DNA of 64,000 nucleotides from Gracilibacillus caseinilyticus (GCF_022919115.1 NZ_CP095072.1:186001-250000), one strand, 5' to 3'; positions 26,801 through 36,378 are shown, counted from the stretch's first letter. The notes: generated by a model not told the origin, from the sequence alone. Made by a program: numbers and translations.

Positions 26801-27100
26801 ATGGAAAATGTCATAAAAAGGGGAATGGCGAACCTGTGGAAAGGAAAAGAAGCCGTAGGTGGCAAGCTGTACTTAACTTCTCAACATCTAACACACGAAG
26901 CACATAAAATGAATATCAACAAAGAGAAAGTGGAAATAAAACTATCAGATATTGATCATTTGGAATTTTACACGAATAAAGTTTTGGGATTGCCACTTAT
27001 GAAAAACGGCTTGAAAGTGGTAGATAAAGAGAATCAACAGTATAAATTTGTGGTGAATAAAAGGGCGAATTGGAAGAATGAGATTGAGGCGTTGTTATGA
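26801..27100 (+). CDS. GRAM/PH-like domain protein
   Basis: This 99-residue protein is a compact single domain: KRGMANLWKGKEAVGGKLYL, TSQHLTHEAHKMN, then IKLSDIDHLEFY and a basic C-terminal helix. This is the strand order of bacterial GRAM domains (PH superfamily). The ATG at 26801 follows AAGGAGAGGTG; an upstream in-frame extension lacks support. Possible lipid or peptide binding; no context clue. Confidence 0.75.
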   Translation: MENVIKRGMANLWKGKEAVGGKLYLTSQHLTHEAHKMNINKEKVEIKLSDIDHLEFYTNKVLGLPLMKNGLKVVDKENQQYKFVVNKRANWKNEIEALL

Positions 27101-27143
27101 AACTAATCAGCAATCAGAATTTATGAAGTCATGATAGATAGGC

Positions 27144-27353
27144 ACACTTCAAGCGTTTGAAGTAAATACGAGCAGACTTCGGTTTGAAGACGAGGGAACT
27201 TCAAGCGCTTGATGCATATACTATGTGCCTCACGCTTGAAGATAACCGAACTTCAGACGTTCGATGCATTTGCTATGTGCCCTTACGCTTGAAGATAACC
27301 GAACTTCAGACGTTCGATGCATTTGCTACGCGCCTTCCCGCTGGAAATGGACG
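27144..27353. repeat. 52/53-bp tandem repeat, family C, about four units
   Basis: Units starting GAACTTCAGACGTTCGATGC or close variants begin at 27196, 27248 and 27301, with a degenerate unit before them. Spacings are 52 and 53 bp. The two central units are nearly identical over about 50 bp. No gene overlaps; short open frames here are by-products. The remaining 27354-27571 shows nothing else. Confidence 0.88.
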
Positions 27354-27571
27354 ATACACGTTCGATATGACGTAATAAAGTCCAATTATAGCACTCTATC
27401 TATCCACTAACTTGTGAAAAAATGAGAATGTACCAAGAGATAATTAGGTCAGGAAAACACACTAGATGTTTCTTGACCTAAGACGCTTCTTGGTTTATTC
27501 ATTTGACAACGCGGCCAATCCCGCTTGACTCTTCTGTTTTTCACATCAATTTGATTTTTTAATAATCCAAC

Positions 27572-28963
27572 TTACACCAGCCCCTTCTCATACCACTGCT
27601 CAGGTATCATATCCTTCTCCAACACCAAAAGTTCTTCAATAATCTGATCCGCGTCTGCAATCGAATGAACAAGTGGATCCGTCAACATCGCCATTCTAAG
27701 CTTGTCACGATCTCCTTCTACAACGGCTTCCGCTGTTAATTCATGCGTGTCTAATACCACCTCCTGCATGCCGCGAATTCCGCGAGGCATCTCGCCAACA
27801 GGCAGAGGCTTTACTCCATCCATCGTCACTTCACATAGCAATTCCAGGAAGGAATCATCGTTCATATTGGAGACAGCGCCGTGATTGACCGTGTTAATGT
27901 AGAAGGGTTTTCCTAATCCTCCCACCATATTTTCAATAATATCGGTTGCATGGTCCGGGCCAAATGTGTCCATGAATTCACTTATTGGCGTTTCACCACT
28001 TAAGAACTGATCAATCTGCTGCCACATCTCATCATGACGCTGATAACGGTCTTCTGTTTCCCAAATCGACAATGGTGGTATTGGATCTTCCAGCTTGCCA
28101 AGTCCTTGCCAATAAGGAACATATTCCTTTGTATGTGCTGTACAAGTTGGTACATAGCCAAAAATATCATATAATTCATAGCTGATCGCATCATTGAAGA
28201 GCGTCTTGGCACCTGTGTCACCACCTACTGTTTCTGTCTCTGCAGAACGTTTCAATGATTTCGCAATCACAGAAAGAACATCCTCCCCTTCATACTCCGC
28301 CTTTAACAGCCATGTGAAGTGATTGACTCCCGCTATACGTACATCGAATTTACGATCGATTTCTTCGGTATACTCGCTTTTTTTATTAATGATCCCTGCT
28401 CGTTCCGCATAAATGATCTTCTTATGCGGCATATGATGCGAATCACACAAAGCAAACGTCTTTAAATTTGGTGCATATTTTTTCAATGCCATGCCATTCA
28501 CTGTCGACGGGTTAATATAATTAATCACCCAGGCTTCCGGACAAATTATTTCAATATCTTTAGCGCACTCCATAATCATCGGTAGTTCGCGCATCGCCCG
28601 GAAAATACCACCCGGACCGATCGTATCACCGGAACACATTCTGATTCCATATTTCTCAGAAATCTCACAGTCTATGCCTCTGTATTTCACCGTATCTACA
28701 GCAAAACTAAGTACGACAAAATCGGCATCATGCAGCACTTCTTTGCGGTCCACTGATCCTTCAATGTTCAAATCTACCTGATTTTCATCGACCACCATTT
28801 GAGCTAAGTTGACCAGTTTATTCAACCGCTCTTCATTTGTATCTACTAAAGCCAATGTTCCTTTATTTAGATGCTCGGAATGTACCATTTGCCAAATACA
28901 CTGGCGGCCAAAGAACAAGCTGCCTGCTCCTATCACCACTACCTTAGGTTCCTGAGTCGTCAT
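27572..28963 (-). CDS. family 4 glycoside hydrolase (NAD/Mn-dependent alpha-glycosidase)
   Basis: The protein has 463 residues. An N-terminal Rossmann VVVIGAGSLFFG binds NAD, YINPSTVNG at about 149-157 is the conserved NP segment, and metal ligands Cys173 (LCDSHHMPH) and His215 (GVNHF) are in place. GH4 enzymes hydrolyse alpha- or beta-glycosides by oxidation-elimination in the cytoplasm. Usual alpha-glucosidases and alpha-galactosidases carry CHE or CHS after the metal Cys; here it is CDS, so specificity may differ (the galacturonase type LplD has CD-P). It is divergent from an AraC regulator. Confidence 0.9.
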   Translation of the reverse strand: MTTQEPKVVVIGAGSLFFGRQCIWQMVHSEHLNKGTLALVDTNEERLNKLVNLAQMVVDENQVDLNIEGSVDRKEVLHDADFVVLSFAVDTVKYRGIDCEISEKYGIRMCSGDTIGPGGIFRAMRELPMIMECAKDIEIICPEAWVINYINPSTVNGMALKKYAPNLKTFALCDSHHMPHKKIIYAERAGIINKKSEYTEEIDRKFDVRIAGVNHFTWLLKAEYEGEDVLSVIAKSLKRSAETETVGGDTGAKTLFNDAISYELYDIFGYVPTCTAHTKEYVPYWQGLGKLEDPIPPLSIWETEDRYQRHDEMWQQIDQFLSGETPISEFMDTFGPDHATDIIENMVGGLGKPFYINTVNHGAVSNMNDDSFLELLCEVTMDGVKPLPVGEMPRGIRGMQEVVLDTHELTAEAVVEGDRDKLRMAMLTDPLVHSIADADQIIEELLVLEKDMIPEQWYEKGLV

Positions 28964-29107
28964 TTAAATCCCCTCCAAATCATTTGTTATGTACCATTAT
29001 AGAAAGCGGATTCAATAAATAACATGCAAGAAAGTAAGAACTTCATGTCAAATAGTAAGATTATCTATCCATTAAAAATTCATGTGCTATAATGAACAGA
29101 AAGTAAT

Positions 29108-29965
29108 ATGTCGAAAAGTATGAGGATGATTTCAGGGATGGATAGTTTAAATATATTTAATGAGCTTTCAGAACTTGTTACGGTTCGGATCAATTCCTGC
29201 AGCGAAGTCGAACATCCAAACAGCTGGATAGAAAGAAGACAGTATAAAGATTATGACTTATGGTGTATTCAAGAAGGGCAAGTAGAAATTCGGATACAAG
29301 ATGAGGTTCATATCGCTTCAAAGGGAGATTTGATTCTTTTTAGTCCAAAGGTTGCTTATACCGCAACAACTCCAAGTGAAAGTTGCACATTTATTTTCAC
29401 TCATTTTGACGTCAGTCTTGGCGATCATCTTCGGATCCTGGACAATTTTCAGCTAGCAGGAATTTTTAAAAATGAGCTTGTAAAGGAGGAACATTATCTT
29501 TTTTTGAATGCGTATGATCAATATAAACGAAATGCAGCCATGTCACAGATGCGTTTAAAAGGAGCTTTGACGATTCTGATCGCCAAGATTATGGAGCAGT
29601 ATAGCCGGCATCAATATCGAGGGAAATTTATCCAAAACGCCACCGATCAGAAGCTGACCAAATACTTGGATAAGCTGCAGCCTGTATTTGATTACGCTCA
29701 TGAGCACCTCCATCAAACACTGACAGTTGGGGAACTTGCTAATATAGCAAGTATGTCAGAGAAATATTTCATCTCTTATTTCAAGCAAGCACTTGGTGTG
29801 ACCCCGGGTCGCTATACCTATCAATTAAAAATGAACCGGGCTCGCGAATTATTGTACAGCAAGCAATATTCGGTCCAGGAAATCGCAAGCATGCTTGGGT
29901 ATCCAGATCCATACAGTTTTTCGAAGGCGTTCAAGAAATATTATCAGTCTAAGTTTGTTTGGTGA
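29108..29965 (+). CDS. AraC-family transcriptional regulator
   Basis: This 285-residue regulator has an N-terminal cupin (DYDLWCIQEGQVEIRIQDEV, ASKGDLILFSP) and a C-terminal double helix-turn-helix (VGELANIASMSEKYFISYFK, then QEIASMLGYPDPYSFSKAFKKY). Start choice is unsure: several ATGs lie within 35 bp and none has a strong ribosome site. It is divergent from the GH4 glycosidase gene, its probable target, with the sugar as likely effector. Confidence 0.88.
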   Translation: MSKSMRMISGMDSLNIFNELSELVTVRINSCSEVEHPNSWIERRQYKDYDLWCIQEGQVEIRIQDEVHIASKGDLILFSPKVAYTATTPSESCTFIFTHFDVSLGDHLRILDNFQLAGIFKNELVKEEHYLFLNAYDQYKRNAAMSQMRLKGALTILIAKIMEQYSRHQYRGKFIQNATDQKLTKYLDKLQPVFDYAHEHLHQTLTVGELANIASMSEKYFISYFKQALGVTPGRYTYQLKMNRARELLYSKQYSVQEIASMLGYPDPYSFSKAFKKYYQSKFVW

Positions 29966-30011
29966 GTTTGGGTTTAAGTGACAGTCATGATGAAGGGCTA
30001 GATTACTTACT

Positions 30012-30076
30012 CCCCCTCATAACGTAACTTGGTTATGCCACCTTACTAAAAAAGTTGATTTTAGTGGGGGGGTTTA
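30012..30076 (+). terminator. hairpins downstream of the AraC gene
   Basis: CCACCTTACTAAAA (30038-30051) pairs with TTTTAGTGGGGGG and is followed by TTTATTCTTT. A smaller ATAACGTAACTTGGTTAT hairpin precedes it. The gap to 30340 holds nothing else recognisable. Confidence 0.6.
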
Positions 30077-30340
30077 TTCTTTGTCCTTCATAATCAGCAC
30101 TATAAGACCAGAGAAACTGCTCCTTAAAACTAACGCTTCATATACAGACAAACTATCACTCCCATTTGCCTTTCACTATTTATTGGAGTTAGGGAATAAC
30201 GGAGTGACCACCACCTTCAGCGCACTATCGCTATCTTTTTTTAAACTATAAATCTCCTTTGTTTACCGACAAAAGATAGAAACAACATTCCTATCATTTG
30301 AATGTTGTCTCTATCTGTCACAATAACTAATTAAGTGGAT

Positions 30341-31420
30341 TTATTTATATAATATCTCATAAAGATTATCTTGTTCTTTGTTTCTGATCATAATTTTATA
30401 AGGTATTTTTTCGACTGTTAAAGTATCTCTTTTTACTTCTATTACTTCCCTTGCGTATTTCGCAATTTCTTCCGCCAGTTTTTTAGCTTGTTCTCCATCT
30501 GACAAAGAAGTCTTCAAAATAATTTGGAGTGGTTCTGGATGGAAGGAATAAGCAAATCCGTTCATCTCACTATATTGTTTATTTACCTCATCCATAACCG
30601 AACTAAAAATCGGCTGCCAGTTCTGATCTCTTATTTCTGCCTCGCTTCGTCCAGTGATTTCAACTTCATATTCTAAATCTGTTTTATTATAAATCGCATC
30701 ATGTACAAGACTTTCAACATCATCCTTTTCTTTATTAAATTGTTGCTGGGTATCTCTAACTTCAATTTGCAGAATTGGATTTTCAGCATCAACACTCATC
30801 ATTCCAAGTTTATATCCCTTTTGTTGCAATACTTCTTCAGCTATATTAAATAATTGTTCGGAAAGTTCCATTTCTTCTTTGTCCTCTTTGCTTATATCAG
30901 CAAAATCGTTGTTTTGTACTTCTATTGAAATTTTTACTTCGTCAATGTGGAACGAGTCGGCTAAATCATTAATCACTCGTTTTATTTCCTCTCCGTAATC
31001 TTGTTCGAATGTTTTATTCTCAGCCCCAATATTGATTTCAGGTGGATCGTAGGTGAACATTCTGGACAAGGAAACACTAACTACACCTTCATAATTTTTG
31101 TTTAATGTTTCACTTACCTTGCTATAGAATTCATTTAACATTTCTTTCCTATCTTCCGTTTGATCCATACTTTGCAAAATTTGATTCAGTAAAGGGACAT
31201 TTGACATAACTTTTGCCATGATGGGAGAAACAAAAGTAGAGCCCATTAACAGTGAAATGAATATGACGGCAGCACTGCATAAATAGGTTATTTTTTTGCC
31301 CAGACTCCATTTTTTTCTTTTCCCTTGTTTTATCGCACTTTCTACCGCAAGATTCAATTTCTTTTCGGGAATTTCTATTTGATCGATATCCTTCTTAAAA
31401 TTCGGAAAGTCATTGTTCAT
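30341..31420 (-). CDS. membrane anti-sigma factor (DUF4179/DUF4030 type)
   Basis: This 359-residue protein has a short cytoplasmic N-terminus (DFPNFKKDIDQIEIPEKKL) that would hold the sigma factor, one membrane helix (about residues 46-70) and a large extracytoplasmic domain with repeated alpha-beta units. The layout matches DUF4179/DUF4030 anti-sigma factors of Bacillus. Its ATG overlaps the stop of the sigma gene as ATGA, so the pair is coupled. The sigma gene as read here is frameshifted. Confidence 0.8.
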   Translation of the reverse strand: MNNDFPNFKKDIDQIEIPEKKLNLAVESAIKQGKRKKWSLGKKITYLCSAAVIFISLLMGSTFVSPIMAKVMSNVPLLNQILQSMDQTEDRKEMLNEFYSKVSETLNKNYEGVVSVSLSRMFTYDPPEINIGAENKTFEQDYGEEIKRVINDLADSFHIDEVKISIEVQNNDFADISKEDKEEMELSEQLFNIAEEVLQQKGYKLGMMSVDAENPILQIEVRDTQQQFNKEKDDVESLVHDAIYNKTDLEYEVEITGRSEAEIRDQNWQPIFSSVMDEVNKQYSEMNGFAYSFHPEPLQIILKTSLSDGEQAKKLAEEIAKYAREVIEVKRDTLTVEKIPYKIMIRNKEQDNLYEILYK

Positions 31421-31934
31421 TGAATACTTTCCTCCTTTAAATACATTTTTAACTGTTTAATGGCCCGGTGCAAATGAGTCTTTACCGTTCCTTCCGGGCA
31501 ATGCAACGTTTCTGCAATTTGTTTTACCGTAAAATCCTGATAATACCTAAGGATTACAACTGTTTTATACTGGTCTTGCAGTGATTAATCGCATCAACCA
31601 GGTCGATGTGATCTTCTACCTGATAAACTTCGGTTGTGTGGAGTCCTTCCATTTCTTCAATAGGTATGACTCGCTTGTTTTTCTTTATAAAATCCAAGGC
31701 ATTGTTAATCAGAATTCGAGTTAACCAGGTCGAGAAATATTGATTTTCCTTTAATTTTTTCATTGATATGTACGCTTTGTATATGGTTTCCTGCACAATA
31801 TCTAAAGCATCATTTTCGTTTTTAACATACATATAGGCCATACGGTAAAGCTTGTTTTTCTCTTTTTGAATCAATTCTTGAAAAGCTTTATCATTTCCCC
31901 TTTTTGCCTTCTTAATCATCTGCTGCTCCGACAT
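31417..31934 (-). pseudogene. ECF RNA polymerase sigma factor, frameshifted
   Basis: Region 2 is intact from the ATG at 31934 (GGGAGG upstream): KNKLYRMAYMYVKNENDALDI and ISTWLTRILINNALDFI-like segments. The frame breaks near 31580-31585 after DAINH. One added base gives QDQYKTVVILRYYQDFTVKQ and a full region 4 helix-turn-helix (IAETLHCPEGTVKTHLHRAI) running exactly to the coupled anti-sigma start. The restored length is about 179 residues. If real, the mutation removes promoter -35 recognition and would silence the regulon. Confidence 0.85.
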
Positions 31935-32067
31935 ATTTTCCTCCCTTCGCTTCAATAATTAGACTCAAAACAACACTAAAACGTTTCAATAAAAAACAAG
32001 AACCTCATCATTTGAGATTCTTGTTTTCTATGGGATCCAATCGCAATAACATTATTAGAATGATTAA

Positions 32068-32330
32068 TTACTTTTCCATCAAAGTAATTTTATTTGCAAC
32101 CAAGCGACCTTTCGTTTTCTCTATCCAAACTTTTACTCGCTGCCTTTCTTCCAGGTCATCAATAGTGCTTCCTTTTCCCGCTATTTTTATAACTTTAGTA
32201 AAATAGAATTTATTATAATGGTAGTCTGTTTCTTCCTCAGCATTTATCGGTTGTAAAATAAAGTAATCTCTTTCTAGTTTTGTTATGCCCCCTTTATAAT
32301 TGGCCGCATATTTAAGTTTTTTCGTTCCAT
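32068..32330 (-). pseudogene. small uncharacterised beta-rich protein, frameshifted
   Basis: The ATG at 32330 starts one base after the stop of the M29 peptidase gene. A run of six A (seven needed) breaks the frame after MERK. With one A added the sequence reads KLKYAANYKGGITKLERDYF and then a compact 87-residue domain ending RVKVWIEKTKGRLVANKITL. The end resembles small OB-like or DUF3221-like proteins, but this is weak. The conserved codon structure of the rest speaks for a real gene. Confidence 0.6.
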
Positions 32331-32331
32331 T

Positions 32332-33588
32332 TTAGAATTGGAAATCACCATCTTTCATTAATAGGACTTCAGTTCCACCTTCTTTAATACCCACTACTTT
32401 CATATCTTCGGTACCAAAGGCCACATTGACTAACAGGAGGGAAGTATTAAGTCCTGCCTCCTTCAACTCTTTCACCGATAGGTTGCTGCCATTTTGAAGG
32501 TTGGAAGGGGAGGCGTTTCCGATTCCAATATGGCAGGCCGTATTTTCATCAAACAAGGTGTTGTAAAAGAGCGTATCCGCCTGAGAAAGAGGAGAATTGT
32601 TAGAGACCAAGGCAATTTCACCTAGATAATGTGAACCTTCGTCTGTTTCGATGAGACTTTGTAACGCTTCTTGCCCAGTGGCGGCATAATAGGCAGTAAT
32701 CCGTCCCTCATTAAAGGTTAGGTAAAAATCATCGATGACACTTCCCCCATAGATAAGCGGTTTAGTGGCTACTAGTTTGCCATTCACCTCATTTTTATGG
32801 GGAGCAGAAAATATTTCCTCCGTGGGAATGTTCGGAAAGAACGGTATTCCCTTTTTATCTATAACACCCCCGCCGATAAAGAAGTGATTTTTAGGCATAC
32901 CGACTAATAAATCAGTTCCTCGGCTATTTGTAAAATGCAGGGCTTCAAACTGGCTGTCGTTTAGAAACTTTTTCCGTGACTCGAAGGCTCTGTCATGATT
33001 TTCCCAGTCTTTTATAGGATTTTTTCCATCTGCCCGAGCTCCACGTAAGATTAATTGCCATAACGATTGCAGGGCTTCTTCTTTACTTAAGTGAGGAAAT
33101 ACTTTAGTTGCCCATGTGAAGTACGGGACAGCTAGAAGACACCAGCGTACCTCGTGGGATCTAATCTTTGCGTAATAATCCTTCAACTTGGTGCGAGAGG
33201 CCTTTTGAAAGCGGCTTATCCGTTCTGTGGAAACATCCTTAAAGACATCTAAGTTTTCAGAAATAATATGGATGTAAGCAGCACCCGCATCGTCCCATTC
33301 CTTAAAGCGAGCACTCTGCCAGTCGGGAAAGTGATCGATAGCATCATCTGCTGCATTTAAATAAAATTCTTTGGTAGACTGTTCATCTGTCCAATCCATA
33401 ACCACATTTGAAGCCCCCGCCTCATAGGCTGCCGTTTGGATTAGACGTGCAAACGTTACATTTTTTATGTCACTATGAATAATCACTAATTGATTCTTTT
33501 GCACATTTACACCAGCTCGTACAGCAAGCTCTGCATACTTTTTCAACTGTTCTTCGCTAACAAGCTCATATATTCCTTTAATCATCAC
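32332..33588 (-). CDS. M29-family aminopeptidase-like protein with altered active site
   Basis: This 418-residue protein has the overall M29 (AmpS/PepS/aminopeptidase T) sequence plan: FPNIPTEEIFSAP, TDEGSHYLGEIALVSN and LFDENTACHIGIGN. Metal ligands corresponding to the two Glu (258, 324) and the first His (353) are kept. The positions of the catalytic Tyr (360), second His (386) and Asp (388) hold Ser, Leu and Asn. Spacing is exact, so this is substitution, not misalignment. The protein may be inactive as a peptidase or use a changed metal site. A small gene follows, one base downstream. Confidence 0.88.
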   Translation of the reverse strand: MMIKGIYELVSEEQLKKYAELAVRAGVNVQKNQLVIIHSDIKNVTFARLIQTAAYEAGASNVVMDWTDEQSTKEFYLNAADDAIDHFPDWQSARFKEWDDAGAAYIHIISENLDVFKDVSTERISRFQKASRTKLKDYYAKIRSHEVRWCLLAVPYFTWATKVFPHLSKEEALQSLWQLILRGARADGKNPIKDWENHDRAFESRKKFLNDSQFEALHFTNSRGTDLLVGMPKNHFFIGGGVIDKKGIPFFPNIPTEEIFSAPHKNEVNGKLVATKPLIYGGSVIDDFYLTFNEGRITAYYAATGQEALQSLIETDEGSHYLGEIALVSNNSPLSQADTLFYNTLFDENTACHIGIGNASPSNLQNGSNLSVKELKEAGLNTSLLLVNVAFGTEDMKVVGIKEGGTEVLLMKDGDFQF

Positions 33589-33725
33589 ACACTCAGCTCC
33601 TAACTTTTTATTCCTTTATAAATAGAAAAACTTCCATTAACTAAGTTAATTTCATTAAATGTTAATGGAGTTATAAAAAGAGTACAAGAATAACATCATC
33701 ACAATGAAAATCGAATTCAAGAAAA

Positions 33726-33774
33726 ATTAGGCTATCACTTTTCCAAAAAATTTAGGAATGTGAAGCCTAATTTA
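33726..33774 (-). terminator. long hairpin after the 92-residue membrane protein gene
   Basis: AAATTAGGCT, ATCAC and TTTTCC pair with GGAA, TGTGA and AGCCTAATTT, giving a stem of about 19 bp. A second smaller inverted repeat (CCATTAAC/GTTAATGG) lies at 33632-33667 before the peptidase promoter. Confidence 0.7.
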
Positions 33775-33834
33775 CTTGTTTATATGCGTCTCGCCTAGCT
33801 ATGTCAATCTATCTATTAATTCTCTTTAATTGTG

Positions 33835-34113
33835 TTAATCTCTATAAAGAAACTTATTCATCTTTTTCTTTGTATCAAAGTAAGCAACAACGAGTAAACA
33901 GACGTTAATGATCAACATACCGATCCCCATAACAGTTGAAGCACTAAACCCTAATATTAATGCATTAATCATACCTACACATATACTTGCAAGATACAAA
34001 TAGCCTCTTTTTCTACTTTCAATAAAAACAGAAGAGAAAATGGCTAACGCTAAAAATGCACCAATTAACTGAGCGATATAAACCGTAACATACATCCAAA
34101 TATTGAATTCCAT
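33835..34113 (-). CDS. small membrane protein
   Basis: The protein has 92 residues with three hydrophobic segments (about 6-28, 38-55 and 58-78) and a basic C-terminal tail (YFDTKKKMNKF). No family recognised. It precedes, in the direction of transcription, a long terminator hairpin and is separated by 132 bp from the gene upstream. Confidence 0.6.
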   Translation of the reverse strand: MEFNIWMYVTVYIAQLIGAFLALAIFSSVFIESRKRGYLYLASICVGMINALILGFSASTVMGIGMLIINVCLLVVAYFDTKKKMNKFLYRD

Positions 34114-34245
34114 AGTTCCTCACCCTTTTATGACAATATAACCTTTGAGTGAAATTTGATTTATTTTAAGCTCTTCAAGATCAATTTCTGTATTCCCAAG
34201 TATTCGTTTCGTACGTTGTCTGTATGTCTTCACAAATTTTACGAC

Positions 34246-34731
34246 TCACTCAAACCAGCCGATAACATATGTAGTCCCTATAAAAAATACCCACACTAAA
34301 ATGGGAATCCAAAAGCTTTTCACAGCATGATTCCACTTATAAATATCCTTCTTCATCAACACATAATCCGTGATGAAATACAATATAGACGCAAACAAGC
34401 TGTACCAAAGTAAAATCAAACCAAAAAGAACATGGAATGTTAACAAAAAATATATCTTCAAATTTTCCCTTGTGTGAGCAGCTAACCAATAGGCGATATA
34501 ATCGCTTATCACAGACGTTATTGTGGCGTACACAAGGATAACGGGAAAACTGTACATAAGATATGCCGGAACTGCTATTGCTGCATCTTGAAAATATTGA
34601 CCCACCGATCTAATTTTACTGAATGGATTAGGATCTGCTAAGCCCAGCATGATAGCAAATAATGAACCCGAAATGGTAGCTGCTATCACTTTTCTTGATA
34701 ATAAATCACTTAATTCACTTTTCCCACTCAC
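34246..34731 (-). CDS. four-helix membrane protein of unknown function
   Basis: The protein has 161 residues with four membrane segments (about 15-31, 50-72, 88-115 and 138-157) and a KKDIYKWNHAVKSFW loop before the last. Codon use is like its neighbours. I recognise no family. It lies on the same strand as the small membrane protein downstream but with a 130-bp gap. Confidence 0.6.
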   Translation of the reverse strand: MSGKSELSDLLSRKVIAATISGSLFAIMLGLADPNPFSKIRSVGQYFQDAAIAVPAYLMYSFPVILVYATITSVISDYIAYWLAAHTRENLKIYFLLTFHVLFGLILLWYSLFASILYFITDYVLMKKDIYKWNHAVKSFWIPILVWVFFIGTTYVIGWFE

Positions 34732-34862
34732 CTGACATTACTCCTTACGAAACAACTTTATACATCTATACTAACATAATATTCCATAAGGAAGCCCCCG
34801 TTTACTTGATTGATTGCTTTCAAAGCTCTATCCTTGGACTTTAGGAGTAAGTACTACATTCT

Positions 34863-36131
34863 CTACAAATCATTTAGCTTAATAACATTTCCGCTGCTTG
34901 CATTTACCCCATAATGACAATCTAATTTTCCGCACAGCACATATTGTTTTTGTTCAAAGTCATACACATAAAAAGGCTCTAACACCATTAATTCTATCAA
35001 TTTTTTATATGCTTCTTCCTTATCCACCGTCACTTCATCCGGCGCTTGAAATGCATCCATCATCTCCAGCATCGGCTGGTTATCCATGTAATTTACTGCT
35101 TGCAAGCTGGCGGCATCGATTACAACCATAAGTTTTCTTTGAAACACCCGGTTGTCCTGTCTATTCGTCCGCAATGTTGCATGGATATACCCTTTGTCAC
35201 GATGTAATGTTTTCAGCATCCAATTTCCGGAGTCATCAGGATACTCTTGACGTAAAAAGTCTTTGACTGCCTGTTCACACGCCGCTTGCTCCTTATAGGA
35301 AATAGGGTAAGAATCAGGGCTTGGCTCATTTGAAAATGCTTGTTCTACTGTTACTTTTTCTGTCCAACTAATCTCTTTTCTTTCAAACGGATCGTTAATT
35401 GGCTCATCCAAAATAAGGCTTTTGTCTATTTTTATGTAGGAGTTTACATCCACGATAAATTCAAACGGAATCGTCGTCATTTGATCATTCGTTACATAAA
35501 TCTCTTCTACCGCGTATACAGGAATGAATTTTTGTTGCTCATGGGAGGGAAATTCAATCAACTTCAATTGTTCCTTCGCCAGATGTTCGACTTTCTCAAA
35601 AGATAGTGTATATGGCTCTTTTTTTATCATCTTCTTAGCCGGAAATTGGCCATGTACTGCATAGAAAGTCAGCTTTCCATCTTGATCAAATTTTATTTCA
35701 ACAGAGCCAGACGGAGAAACAGCTACCCCATCGATCACTTCTTTCAGTAACAGTCTTCCTTGCTCTTCTTTTTGAAGCTGTAATTGGCTCCCATACGTTA
35801 ATCCAGTTTCCTCATCCAGCCATTGTATAATGTCAGCTGTTGAAAGATCTGCAAAGCTAATCCCATTTGTTGCATATGTTTTATCCATGACAAAAATAGC
35901 ACGAATAAACTTATGAGAATAAAGATTGATTTCAATTACTGCTGCGCCCTCCGGATTGGATTCAATATCCGGTTCATCTACATGTTCGGGAAACCATTCC
36001 ATCGTTAATGTATATACCGTCTCACCAATTATGTCTGTATACCGATCCAGTCCATGTCTTTTTAAATAGTAGTGATCCAGACCAAATTTCTTTTTTGAAA
36101 CATCGATTAATTCTTTTATTCTGCTATCCAT
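34863..36131 (-). CDS. uncharacterised YcdB/YcdC-type (PepSY-like repeat) protein
   Basis: The protein has about 422 residues from the ATG at 36131 (GAGGGGAGAAG upstream); an upstream frame extension is less likely. It is soluble, with no signal peptide visible, and built of repeated alpha-beta modules with the pattern ELIDVSKKKFGLDHYYLKR at the start and YPISYKEQAACEQAVKDFL in the middle, like the YcdB/YcdC domains of Bacillus. Function unknown; one strand shows the phrase EISWTEKVTVEQAF typical of such modules. Confidence 0.6.
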   Translation of the reverse strand: MDSRIKELIDVSKKKFGLDHYYLKRHGLDRYTDIIGETVYTLTMEWFPEHVDEPDIESNPEGAAVIEINLYSHKFIRAIFVMDKTYATNGISFADLSTADIIQWLDEETGLTYGSQLQLQKEEQGRLLLKEVIDGVAVSPSGSVEIKFDQDGKLTFYAVHGQFPAKKMIKKEPYTLSFEKVEHLAKEQLKLIEFPSHEQQKFIPVYAVEEIYVTNDQMTTIPFEFIVDVNSYIKIDKSLILDEPINDPFERKEISWTEKVTVEQAFSNEPSPDSYPISYKEQAACEQAVKDFLRQEYPDDSGNWMLKTLHRDKGYIHATLRTNRQDNRVFQRKLMVVIDAASLQAVNYMDNQPMLEMMDAFQAPDEVTVDKEEAYKKLIELMVLEPFYVYDFEQKQYVLCGKLDCHYGVNASSGNVIKLNDL

Positions 36132-36378
36132 TTGCTTCTCCCCTCGTTTTTTCGTGTCATTAATTACATTTTCGTTCGCCAAAGATTATATATTAATACG
36201 TTTTTTACAGTTCATTGGTTTCGCATAACCCTGGATTTCCTTTCTTATTAAAAAAAAAGAATCTAGAAACCCTACTGGTATGTTTCCGTTTCTGATGGAA
36301 TGATAAAAAACGTCTGTTCGAATTATTTCAAAAATAACTGAATTTCCTAATACCATGATTTTAGCAAGTAGTTTTTAG

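Noticed and set aside
34898..35606. Plus-strand frames opposite the YcdB-like gene
   Set aside because: They are antisense shadows of a well-supported gene.
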